A DNA stretch of 58,825 nt from an uncultured Gemmiger sp. (GTDB lineage Bacteria > Bacillota > Clostridia > Oscillospirales > Ruminococcaceae), in assembly GCA_944382785.1 (NCBI GenBank), contig CALWNO010000011.1:1-58825 (forward strand), written 5' to 3'. Under the pieces are notes generated by a model that was given only the letters and a program-made list of their open reading frames with translations, ran no database searches and was not told the DNA's origin. The position numbers and the translations under genes are program-made. Positions 45,094 through 52,200 of the stretch are shown here, one piece after another; position 1 is the first letter of the stretch; each line of letters starts with the position of its first letter.

Positions 45094-45293
45094 TCTTCTT
45101 CCTCCCAGAACAGTTCATCCAGCGTCTTGCCCAACACCTGGCAGATGGCCCGGCACAGGCGAATGGTGGGGTTATACTCCCCTTTTTCAATGGCGTTGAT
45201 GGTCTGGCGGGTCGCTCCCACCGCCTGGGCCAGCTGCGCCTGTGTCATGTCCTTTTGTGCCCGAGCGGCTTTCAGCTTCAGATTTTTGGCCAT
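45090..45293 (-). CDS. XRE-family helix-turn-helix regulator
   Basis: A 67-residue regulator formed by a single HTH domain: MTQAQLAQAVGATRQTINAIEKGEYNPTI in two helices split around the turn, then LCRAICQVLGKTLDELFW, as in YozG/YgzD-like proteins. ATG at 45293 is chosen because GGAGG is 9 bases upstream. It precedes a membrane protein gene (4-base overlap) and a CPBP gene. A CTTGT-N6-ACAAG dyad just after its promoter may be its operator. Confidence 0.9.
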   Translation of the reverse strand: MAKNLKLKAARAQKDMTQAQLAQAVGATRQTINAIEKGEYNPTIRLCRAICQVLGKTLDELFWEEEE

Positions 45294-45325
45294 AGGCACC
45301 TGCCTCCTTCCTGTCCCTGGCCGTT

Positions 45326-45373
45326 CTTGTTCGCTTACAAGGACAGTATAGCATTCGCCTGTCTTTTTGTCAA
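45326..45373 (-). promoter_or_regulatory. Promoter and possible operator of the XRE operon
   Basis: On the minus strand TTGACA (45368-45373) and TATACT (45345-45350) are 17 bases apart. Immediately downstream CTTGT (45326-45330) and ACAAG (45337-45341) form a dyad that could be bound by the XRE protein. Confidence 0.75.
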
Positions 45374-45412
45374 TTATATTTTACTTTTTGTCGGGTGTGT
45401 TTTTGCTTTGCA

Positions 45413-45441
45413 TTGCGCAAGATGGACCCTTGTGGTATCAT
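45413..45441 (+). promoter_or_regulatory. Promoter of nadE
   Basis: TTGCGC (45413-45418) and TATCAT (45436-45441) are 17 bases apart, about 35 bases before the nadE start. Confidence 0.6.
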
Positions 45442-45475
45442 ACAGACAAAGATTGTTCAAGAAGGATGAATGCTC

Positions 45476-47389
45476 ATGCAATATGGATTTCTCCGCTGTG
45501 CGGCGGTCAGCCCGGCTCTGCGGGTGGCCGATTGTACCTATAACGTCCAGGCTGTCATCGCAGAAATGCAACAGGCCAAGGCTGACGGCGTCCGGCTGCT
45601 GTGTCTGCCGGAACTGTGCCTGACCGGTTATACCTGCAGTGACCTGTTTTTGCAGCAGACCCTGTACGAAGGCGCCGAAAAGGCACTGATACAGATTCTG
45701 GAAGCCAGCCGTGGTTTGAACATGGTGGTTCTGGTGGGGCTGCCGGTTCAGGCAGGCGGCAAGCTGTACAACTGTGCAGCGGTTCTCTGCGGCGGGCGTC
45801 TGCTGGGTCTGGTGCCCAAGACCCATCTTCCCAACTATGCAGAGTTTTACGAAAAACGCCATTTTGTTCCCGGTCCCCGAACGGCACACACCATCTCCTT
45901 CGCGGGACAAGAAGTGCCGTTCGGCACCGATCTGCTGTTTGCCTGCCGTCAGATGCCGGATTTTGTGCTGGGCGTGGAAGTTTGCGAGGACCTGTGGTCT
46001 CCCGTGCCGCCCAGCTGCCGTCATGCGTTGGCAGGCGCCACGGTGATTGCCAATCTCTCGGCCAGCGATGAGACGGTAGGCAAAGCAGCTTACCGCCGTG
46101 ACCTGGTCTGCGGTCAGAGTGCCCGCCTGCTCTGCGGTTACCTGTATGCCGATGCCGGGCATGGCGAAAGCACCACCGACATGACCTTTGCCGCCCACAA
46201 CCTGATTGCGGAAAACGGGGTCCTGCTGGCTCAGACCGAGCCTTTTGGAGACGGCAAGGCCATGACCGAGATCGACGTAGGCCGCATGCGGCAGGAACGG
46301 CTGCGCAACACGACCTTTGAGCCGGAAGATGTGGGACACACCACGATTTTCTTTGATCTGACCGTGACCGAAACACCGCTGAGCCGTGCGTTCTCCCCCA
46401 CGCCCTTTGTGCCGGACAGCACCGGTGCCCGCAGCGAGCGCTGCGAGCTGATTCTGCGCATCCAGGCGGAAGGCCTGGCCAAACGCATGGAACACACCCA
46501 CGCCGCCTGCGGGGTTATCGGCATTTCCGGTGGTCTGGACTCCTGCCTGGCCCTGCTGGCCGCCGTGCGGGCCTGCAAGGTGTTGGACCGCAGCCCCAAG
46601 GACATTGTGGCTATCACCATGCCCTGCTTCGGTACCACCAAGCGCACCCGCTCCAATGCGGAAATTCTGTGCGATGCCCTGGGGGTCCAGTTCCGGGAAA
46701 TCAACATCACCAACACCGTGCAGAGCCACTTTGTGGACATTGGCCAGGATGACAAAACCTACGACGTCACCTTTGAGAACTGCCAGGCTCGGGTGCGCAC
46801 CCTGGAACTGATGGATTACGCCAACAAGAACGGCGGTTTTGTCATCGGCACCGGCGACTTGAGTGAGCTGGCTCTGGGCTGGGCCACCTACAATGGCGAT
46901 CATATGAGCATGTACGGCGTGAATGCCGGAATTCCCAAGACTCTGGTCCGGCATATCGTGCGGTATGTGGCCGATTCCTGCACCAGCGAGGAACTGCGGG
47001 ATGTGCTTTTGGACATTCTGGATACGCCGGTGAGCCCGGAACTGCTGCCCGTTGCCGAGGACGGCACCATTGCTCAGCAGACTGAAAAGCTGGTAGGGCC
47101 TTATGAGCTGCACGACTTCTACCTGTACTATGTGCTGCGCTTCGGCTTCGGTCCGGCCAAAATCTATCACATCGCCCAGGTGGCTTTCGGAGACAAGTAC
47201 GCCGCTGATGTGCTTCTGTACTGGCTGCGTAACTTCTACCACCGGTTCTTTGCACAGCAGTTCAAACGCAGCTGCCTGCCTGACGGCCCGAAAGTGGGTT
47301 CGGTCACTCTGTCCCCCCGTGGAGACTGGCGCATGCCCAGTGATGCCTGTAATGCCCTGTGGATGAAAGAGCTGGAACAATTGCAGTAA
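45476..47389 (+). CDS. nadE: Glutamine-dependent NAD+ synthetase
   Basis: Makes NAD from deamido-NAD, with ammonia from glutamine. The N-terminal nitrilase domain has its triad as Glu in CLPELCLTGY, Lys in KTHLPNYAEFYEKR and Cys in GVEVCEDLW; the C-terminal synthetase domain has the P-loop GISGGLDS. About 637 residues, the usual two-domain length. The ATG at 45476 is favoured (AAGGA 9 bases upstream); another ATG two codons earlier is closer to the site. It stands alone between its promoter and a strong terminator. Confidence 0.95.
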   Translation: MQYGFLRCAAVSPALRVADCTYNVQAVIAEMQQAKADGVRLLCLPELCLTGYTCSDLFLQQTLYEGAEKALIQILEASRGLNMVVLVGLPVQAGGKLYNCAAVLCGGRLLGLVPKTHLPNYAEFYEKRHFVPGPRTAHTISFAGQEVPFGTDLLFACRQMPDFVLGVEVCEDLWSPVPPSCRHALAGATVIANLSASDETVGKAAYRRDLVCGQSARLLCGYLYADAGHGESTTDMTFAAHNLIAENGVLLAQTEPFGDGKAMTEIDVGRMRQERLRNTTFEPEDVGHTTIFFDLTVTETPLSRAFSPTPFVPDSTGARSERCELILRIQAEGLAKRMEHTHAACGVIGISGGLDSCLALLAAVRACKVLDRSPKDIVAITMPCFGTTKRTRSNAEILCDALGVQFREINITNTVQSHFVDIGQDDKTYDVTFENCQARVRTLELMDYANKNGGFVIGTGDLSELALGWATYNGDHMSMYGVNAGIPKTLVRHIVRYVADSCTSEELRDVLLDILDTPVSPELLPVAEDGTIAQQTEKLVGPYELHDFYLYYVLRFGFGPAKIYHIAQVAFGDKYAADVLLYWLRNFYHRFFAQQFKRSCLPDGPKVGSVTLSPRGDWRMPSDACNALWMKELEQLQ

Positions 47390-47408
47390 GATTTTTCTGA
47401 AAAATGCC

Positions 47409-47458
47409 AGAACCCCGGATGCCTGTTTTGGAGATCAGGTCATCCGGGGTTCTTTTTT
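47409..47458. terminator. Terminator of nadE, also facing rnmV
   Basis: AGAACCCCGGATG (47409-47421) and CATCCGGGGTTCT (47441-47453) form a perfect 13-bp stem followed by TTTTTT. It ends nadE and lies just beyond the rnmV stop. Confidence 0.9.
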
Positions 47459-47460
47459 GT

Positions 47461-48069
47461 TTATGGCATCCGGCGCAGTTCCGCGTCCAGACTTTCATAG
47501 GTATACAGGGTATTGAGTACCGAAAGAAGTTCTTTCTTGCTCAGGCGGGGCGGCAGGCCCAGGCGGGAAAGCAGTGCCCGGCGGCGCTCGGCACTGTTGG
47601 CCGTACCGGAGATTCCCCACTCATACAGATCGGTGTAGGTAATGGGGCGGGGATTTTCCGGCATGGCGTCCGAGGTATCCGAAACATTGGGCACCGAGGC
47701 AAGAGCAGTCTGCAGGGCTTGCAGAATCAGTTCGTCCTGCACCCCCTCCACGCCCAAAAGCCCCTCCTTGCCCGGTTCTGCTTTTCGGCTCTCCTTACCG
47801 GGAATGGCGGGCACATACGCCTGCCGCACATAGGCGGCGCCGGCCAGGTTGGTGACAAAATGCCGGATCTTGAAGCCGGCAGCGTCGGAATCGGTGAGCA
47901 CGATTAGTCCCCGTGCCCGGGCCGTCTGCTTGAACAGCTTTTGCCTGGCTTTGTCCTTGAAGATGGCAAAGCCGTCGGTGGTCAGGATCAGAGTATCCAC
48001 CAGATTGGTCAGGCGAGCGGCATCATAGCGCCCTTCCACGATCACCGCGGGACGGATGGAAAGTTTCAT
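47461..48069 (-). CDS. rnmV: Ribonuclease M5
   Basis: Toprim nuclease that matures the 5S rRNA precursor. The 202 residues begin with the Toprim strand AVIVEGRYDAARL, contain LTDSDAAGFKIRHF (DxD motif), and have a C-terminal DUF4093-like region (LYEWGISGTANSAERR). ATG at 48069 (GGGAGG upstream) is preferred to one 7 codons earlier. It overlaps holA by 4 bases. In Bacillus rnmV precedes ksgA; here it is in the comEC-holA unit. Confidence 0.9.
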   Translation of the reverse strand: MKLSIRPAVIVEGRYDAARLTNLVDTLILTTDGFAIFKDKARQKLFKQTARARGLIVLTDSDAAGFKIRHFVTNLAGAAYVRQAYVPAIPGKESRKAEPGKEGLLGVEGVQDELILQALQTALASVPNVSDTSDAMPENPRPITYTDLYEWGISGTANSAERRRALLSRLGLPPRLSKKELLSVLNTLYTYESLDAELRRMP

Positions 48070-49103
48070 TGGCGCCTCCCGGAACTGCAAAGCCCCAGCT
48101 CACACAAGGCTTTCTGCAAAAGAAGGTCCGGCGGCAGGCGGCTGCCTTTCAAATCGGTATCCAGCTTTTGCAGCACCCGCAGGCTTTGTTCCAGTCGAGC
48201 GCGATCATATCGCATGGCTGTCTGTTCGGCGTTGCCCAGGCGGTAATTCCACTTGCCGGTATATCCGAAATCCTTGGCCATATCCCCCAACTGACGTCGG
48301 CTTTTTTTGGTCAGAAACGCCCGGTACACATCCAGATAATTGCCGATGAGGGCGCCGGTGATCAATACCGGATCATTCTGCAGTTCCAGCAAAGTATACA
48401 GCTTTTCCAGTGCCTGGCGGGTACGGCCGGCTGCCACCAGCTTGACCATGTCAAAGGTATCGGCGTCCAGGGTGACCGTACCCAGGCGCTGGATCATCTC
48501 GGTGGTGATGGTACTGTAATTAGCCAGGGCGGCCAGCTTGTCAATCTCGCTGTGCAGAAGGAACTGGTCTTCTCCGCAGCGATCCAGCAGCATGCCTTCG
48601 GCACCGGGAGCAAACTGGGCGCCGGTCTCCTTGGCCCAGGCACGGGCCATCTCCTGTAAAGCCGCCCGGTTGGGTTTGGTAATCTGCACGCAGTACCCGA
48701 TCTTCTCACAGGCAGAAATCAGCTTCTGTTCCCGCTTACCGGGACGCAGCTTGCCGTACTTTTCCTCCATCACGCTGGTCAGCACAAAGACAGCATTCTC
48801 GGTATCGGCCAGGGTATCGCAAAATTCCTGCAGGTCCTTGTCCGAATAAGTGGAGGGCCGCACCAAAGGCATCAGGACCAGACGCTTGCCCCCAAAGAAA
48901 GAGATGGTCCCCGCCGCCAGCACGATTTCCTCCACGCTGGGGGTGGGGCCGTCCAGCACGGTGGTTTCGGGGTCATCCTCCGATAAGGCTTTTTCCACCT
49001 TGGCGGCGGCACTGCGGACCAGCGCCTCGTCCCCGGCATAGAAATAAAAGACCGAGCATCCGGCTTTCAGCTGCTTTTTGAGTTCGTTTTCACTGTACAG
49101 CAA
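48066..49103 (-). CDS. holA: DNA polymerase III delta subunit
   Basis: Clamp-loader delta subunit. The 345 residues start with a FYFYAGDEALVRS segment (degenerate P-loop region of delta), then LSEDDPETTVLDG, and the helical C-terminal collar with SEIDKLAALANY. The start is TTG at 49103, 8 bases after GGAGGG; an earlier TTG overlaps that site. The 5' end overlaps comEC by 14 bases. comEC-holA is a conserved pair in Firmicutes. Confidence 0.9.
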   Translation of the reverse strand: MLYSENELKKQLKAGCSVFYFYAGDEALVRSAAAKVEKALSEDDPETTVLDGPTPSVEEIVLAAGTISFFGGKRLVLMPLVRPSTYSDKDLQEFCDTLADTENAVFVLTSVMEEKYGKLRPGKREQKLISACEKIGYCVQITKPNRAALQEMARAWAKETGAQFAPGAEGMLLDRCGEDQFLLHSEIDKLAALANYSTITTEMIQRLGTVTLDADTFDMVKLVAAGRTRQALEKLYTLLELQNDPVLITGALIGNYLDVYRAFLTKKSRRQLGDMAKDFGYTGKWNYRLGNAEQTAMRYDRARLEQSLRVLQKLDTDLKGSRLPPDLLLQKALCELGLCSSGRRQ

Positions 49104-51204
49104 TGGCCTTGCCCTCCTCAAATGTAACGCTTTTTCCCGGGCGGATCATCGCCGCAGGTTCTTCCCCCGCATACAAAAACGAACCGGACCAGTCCGCCAA
49201 CCAGCGGGGCGAAAGTGTGTTGGTAATCACAGCATCTGCCGCAATACAGTCCGGCAGGCTGCCGGCGGCACAAAACAGATCAACCTGTACCTGTGTGGGG
49301 GTCTGCGGCTGTCCCGCAGCTGCACCGATACGACAGGGGCCGACCTGTACCACACACAAGGTACCGGTAGAGGAAGAAAAACACTCTGCCGTCATTCCCT
49401 GTGCCAAGGTTGCGGAAACAGTCGTTTTGGGCAGCTGGGAAAGAGTAATGACGGTGGCCACCCCGGAAAAATCCAGTCCGTCCGGTTCCTGCCGCAGATC
49501 GACCACGGCACGCCATTCCGGCGCTCCGTTTTCCGCCAGGCAGTCTTCCACCGCATGCAGGTTGGCTGCACCGCCACGGAACAGAACCACTGCCTGACCA
49601 TCCCGAATCAGAACCGTACAGGCATTACCGGCCGTTCCCACCAGCAGAACACGGACCACTCCCGTCTGCAGCGAAACACCCATGATAACAGCCAGTACAA
49701 GGCAGACAACGGCCGACGGCAGATACCAGGCAAGCCGCTTTCTTATCCAGAACAACAGCCCCAGCGCCGCCAGCACACACCAGACAAGCAACGTGTAGCG
49801 GCGGGGCAGATACAACCTTGCCAGGGGCAGCTCCGCACACCAGCGCACAAGGCCATACATCCAGGACAACCAGACCGAAAGCACCAGACTCAGCAGATGC
49901 TGCAGCGGTCCCAATCCCGGCAAGGCCGCTGCCAGCAGAACCAGAAGGCCCAGGATCAAGGCCGGACGGAGCATCCAGACCGTCAGCAGATTGGCGGGAA
50001 CCGACGCTGCACCCGTGGAAAGGCTATGGACCAGCAATACCGGCAAAGTTGCCAGGGAAGCCAGAGCTGTTGTCTCCACCGCTTCCAGACATCGCAGAAG
50101 CCATCTGCCTCCCCGGTGGCGCCAGCCCTTCTCCGGTTCTTCCTCATCAGGCAAAAGTTTCCGCCGCTGCCATCGTGCCAGCGCAGCTCCCAGCTGTACC
50201 CCCAGCACTCCGCAAAAGGAAAGCTGGAAGCCCAGATCGCAGGGTGCATACGCATTGGGCAGGCCGATGAGCACCGCTGCCATTCCCAGAGATGTAAGCA
50301 GATCCGGCGGCTGCAGCAAGGCATATCCCAGCAGGGTGATCAGATAAATGGTCCCCGCCCGCAGCACCGAAACCGACAGCCCTGTCAGTGCCATATAAAA
50401 CAGGGTCAATACTGCCTGTACCGCCAGATAGGGTCGAAAGAATCGCCAGCGGGTTCCGCCGGCCGAAAAGAGCCCGCACAGCAAAGCGAGGTGCAGGCCG
50501 GAAATGGCCAGCAGATGGGATACCCCGGCGGTGCGGAAATTTTCTTCCACCATCTGGGAAAGGCGGCTTTTATCCCCCAGAAGCATGGCGGCTTCCATGC
50601 CGCCCAGCTCATTGGGCATCCACAGACACAACTGATGAGATAACGCCTGCCGCAGTCGGTACAGCCGGAAAACCCATGCCTCAGACGGGTTCAGAGGCGT
50701 ATAATCTCCCTCATATTCCGCTTCCAGATATACCCCATCCGCAAACCAGCTTTGCCGGTATCGATCGGAAAGAATCTCCTGCAAAGTGAAGGTTGCTGCA
50801 AACCTGTCTCCCGGCTCGGAGGCAGGAAATGAGCTGCAGCTGACCTTGATATTGCAGGGGGTTCCGTCCAGTTCCGTCAGTTGAAGCGTCCCCCGCAGAC
50901 TGCCGTCCTGGTAGGAAGCTTCCGCGTCTGTCTGCACTACAACCTGCGCGGTGACCGTACGGCCGGCCAGCGCTGTCTGGGGCTGCACCACCAGGACCTG
51001 AAACAGCAAGGCCCAAACGCTTCCTGCCAGAATTCCCAGAAAGACAGGTGCCGTGATAACCCGGCCGCTTTTGCGCAACCCCAGCCATATCCACGCAAGA
51101 ATCACAAAAGCCGCCGTCAGCAGCACAGCCAACGGCGGCAGACACACTGCGGCCAGCTCTGCCATTGCAAAGGCAAACCCAAAGCCAGCCAGCTTGCGTG
51201 TCAT
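49090..51204 (-). CDS. comEC: ComEC/Rec2 DNA uptake channel with degenerate C-terminal domain
   Basis: Membrane channel for DNA uptake. The 704 residues have an N-terminal DUF4131 OB-like domain, a competence core (TAGVSHLLAISGLHLAL, about residue 228, and DLGFQLSFCGVLGV) with about ten helices, and a C-terminal metallo-beta-lactamase-like domain. That last domain begins VRVLLVGTAGNACTVLI, but where HxHxDH is expected it reads AVVDLRQEPDGLDF, so metal binding appears lost. The 3' end overlaps holA. comEA is not in the window. Confidence 0.9.
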   Translation of the reverse strand: MTRKLAGFGFAFAMAELAAVCLPPLAVLLTAAFVILAWIWLGLRKSGRVITAPVFLGILAGSVWALLFQVLVVQPQTALAGRTVTAQVVVQTDAEASYQDGSLRGTLQLTELDGTPCNIKVSCSSFPASEPGDRFAATFTLQEILSDRYRQSWFADGVYLEAEYEGDYTPLNPSEAWVFRLYRLRQALSHQLCLWMPNELGGMEAAMLLGDKSRLSQMVEENFRTAGVSHLLAISGLHLALLCGLFSAGGTRWRFFRPYLAVQAVLTLFYMALTGLSVSVLRAGTIYLITLLGYALLQPPDLLTSLGMAAVLIGLPNAYAPCDLGFQLSFCGVLGVQLGAALARWQRRKLLPDEEEPEKGWRHRGGRWLLRCLEAVETTALASLATLPVLLVHSLSTGAASVPANLLTVWMLRPALILGLLVLLAAALPGLGPLQHLLSLVLSVWLSWMYGLVRWCAELPLARLYLPRRYTLLVWCVLAALGLLFWIRKRLAWYLPSAVVCLVLAVIMGVSLQTGVVRVLLVGTAGNACTVLIRDGQAVVLFRGGAANLHAVEDCLAENGAPEWRAVVDLRQEPDGLDFSGVATVITLSQLPKTTVSATLAQGMTAECFSSSTGTLCVVQVGPCRIGAAAGQPQTPTQVQVDLFCAAGSLPDCIAADAVITNTLSPRWLADWSGSFLYAGEEPAAMIRPGKSVTFEEGKAIAVQ

Positions 51205-51210
51205 GATGGA

Positions 51211-51750
51211 TCAGTGAAAGAACAGAGGCAACGGTGCCAGGAAGGTGATATCGGTCCGCTTGGCGGCATCGCCTTCCGCCAGCGCAGCGCAGCAGCCCAC
51301 AATGGTACCGGTGCTCTTGGCAGCCAGGGTTTCCAGTGCATGCAGGCTGCCGCCGGTGGAGATCACGTCGTCCACAATCAGGATCCGCTTGCCGTTCATA
51401 TAGTCAATGTCCTTGCGGTCAATGACCAGCACCTGCTTGCCGGCGGTGGTGATGGATTCATCCTCGATCACCACAGGGTCCTGCATATACAGCTTGGGGC
51501 CCTTGCGCGCAGGGATCCACTGCTTGCCACTCTGACGGGCCATCTCGTATGCCAGGGGAATTCCCTTGGCCTCCGCGGTGAGGATCACGTCAAATTCGGG
51601 GCACTTTTTCAGCAGCTCGGCAGCACAGGCCACGGTCAGTTCCACATCGCTGAACATGATGAAGGCAGCGATGTCCATGTGATCGTTGACCTTGCAGATG
51701 GGCAGCTCGCGGGTCAGGCCCGCCACATGCAGCGTATAGGTTTCAGCCAT
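51211..51750 (-). CDS. Phosphoribosyltransferase (Apt/Xpt-like)
   Basis: Purine-type phosphoribosyltransferase, 179 residues, possibly adenine- or xanthine-specific. The PRPP motif ILIVDDVISTGGS (about residues 125-137) is exact. The fold elements AEAKGIPLAYEMAR and a flexible hood (ARKGPKLYMQDPV) match Apt-like proteins. Some relatives function as regulator domains (PurR-like) instead. It is 6 bases before comEC on the same strand, so the two share a transcript. Confidence 0.8.
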   Translation of the reverse strand: MAETYTLHVAGLTRELPICKVNDHMDIAAFIMFSDVELTVACAAELLKKCPEFDVILTAEAKGIPLAYEMARQSGKQWIPARKGPKLYMQDPVVIEDESITTAGKQVLVIDRKDIDYMNGKRILIVDDVISTGGSLHALETLAAKSTGTIVGCCAALAEGDAAKRTDITFLAPLPLFFH

Positions 51751-51803
51751 TTTTTCTTCCTCGTTTCCAGTGAATCAAACAAACATCCGTGGTGTTTCCA
51801 CCA

Positions 51804-52148
51804 TCAGCCCGGAGGCCAGGCAAGGCTGCGGCCCGCCAGCACATGGAAGTGCAGGTGTTTGACGCTCTGACCGCCATCTTCACCCACATTGGACACGATA
51901 CGGTAGCCCTTTTCCTCCACGCCCAGATCACGGCACAGCTTGGCCGCCACCGCGAACACGTGCCCCAACAGTGCGGCGTCGTCCTCTGTCAGAGCGGCGG
52001 CGGACGCAATATGCTGTTTGGGGATGATGAGGAAATGCACCGGCGCCTGGGGGTCAATGTCATAGAAAGCCAGCAGGGTATCGTCCTCATACAGCTTGTT
52101 GGACGGGATTTCCCCCGCTGCGATCTTGCAGAACAGGCAATCGGCCAT
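51804..52148 (-). CDS. HIT-family hydrolase (Hint type)
   Basis: Nucleoside phosphoramidate or AMP-conjugate hydrolase of 114 residues. The N-terminal CLFCKIAAGEIPSNKLYEDD and the active motif HLHFHVL (histidine triad, residues about 100-106) are intact. ATG at 52148 has GGAGGAGATACC upstream. A zinc pair CxxC is present at the N-terminus. It lies 53 bases upstream of the phosphoribosyltransferase gene in transcription order and 52 bases downstream of alaS. Confidence 0.93.
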   Translation of the reverse strand: MADCLFCKIAAGEIPSNKLYEDDTLLAFYDIDPQAPVHFLIIPKQHIASAAALTEDDAALLGHVFAVAAKLCRDLGVEEKGYRIVSNVGEDGGQSVKHLHFHVLAGRSLAWPPG

Positions 52149-52200
52149 GGTATCTCCTCCTTTTCGCAAAAATCAAAGGTACATTGTCAGTATAGCACAC

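Noticed and set aside
45374-47380. A 668-codon minus-strand frame antisense to nadE
   Set aside because: Shadow of nadE, whose two domains and catalytic residues are complete on the plus strand.
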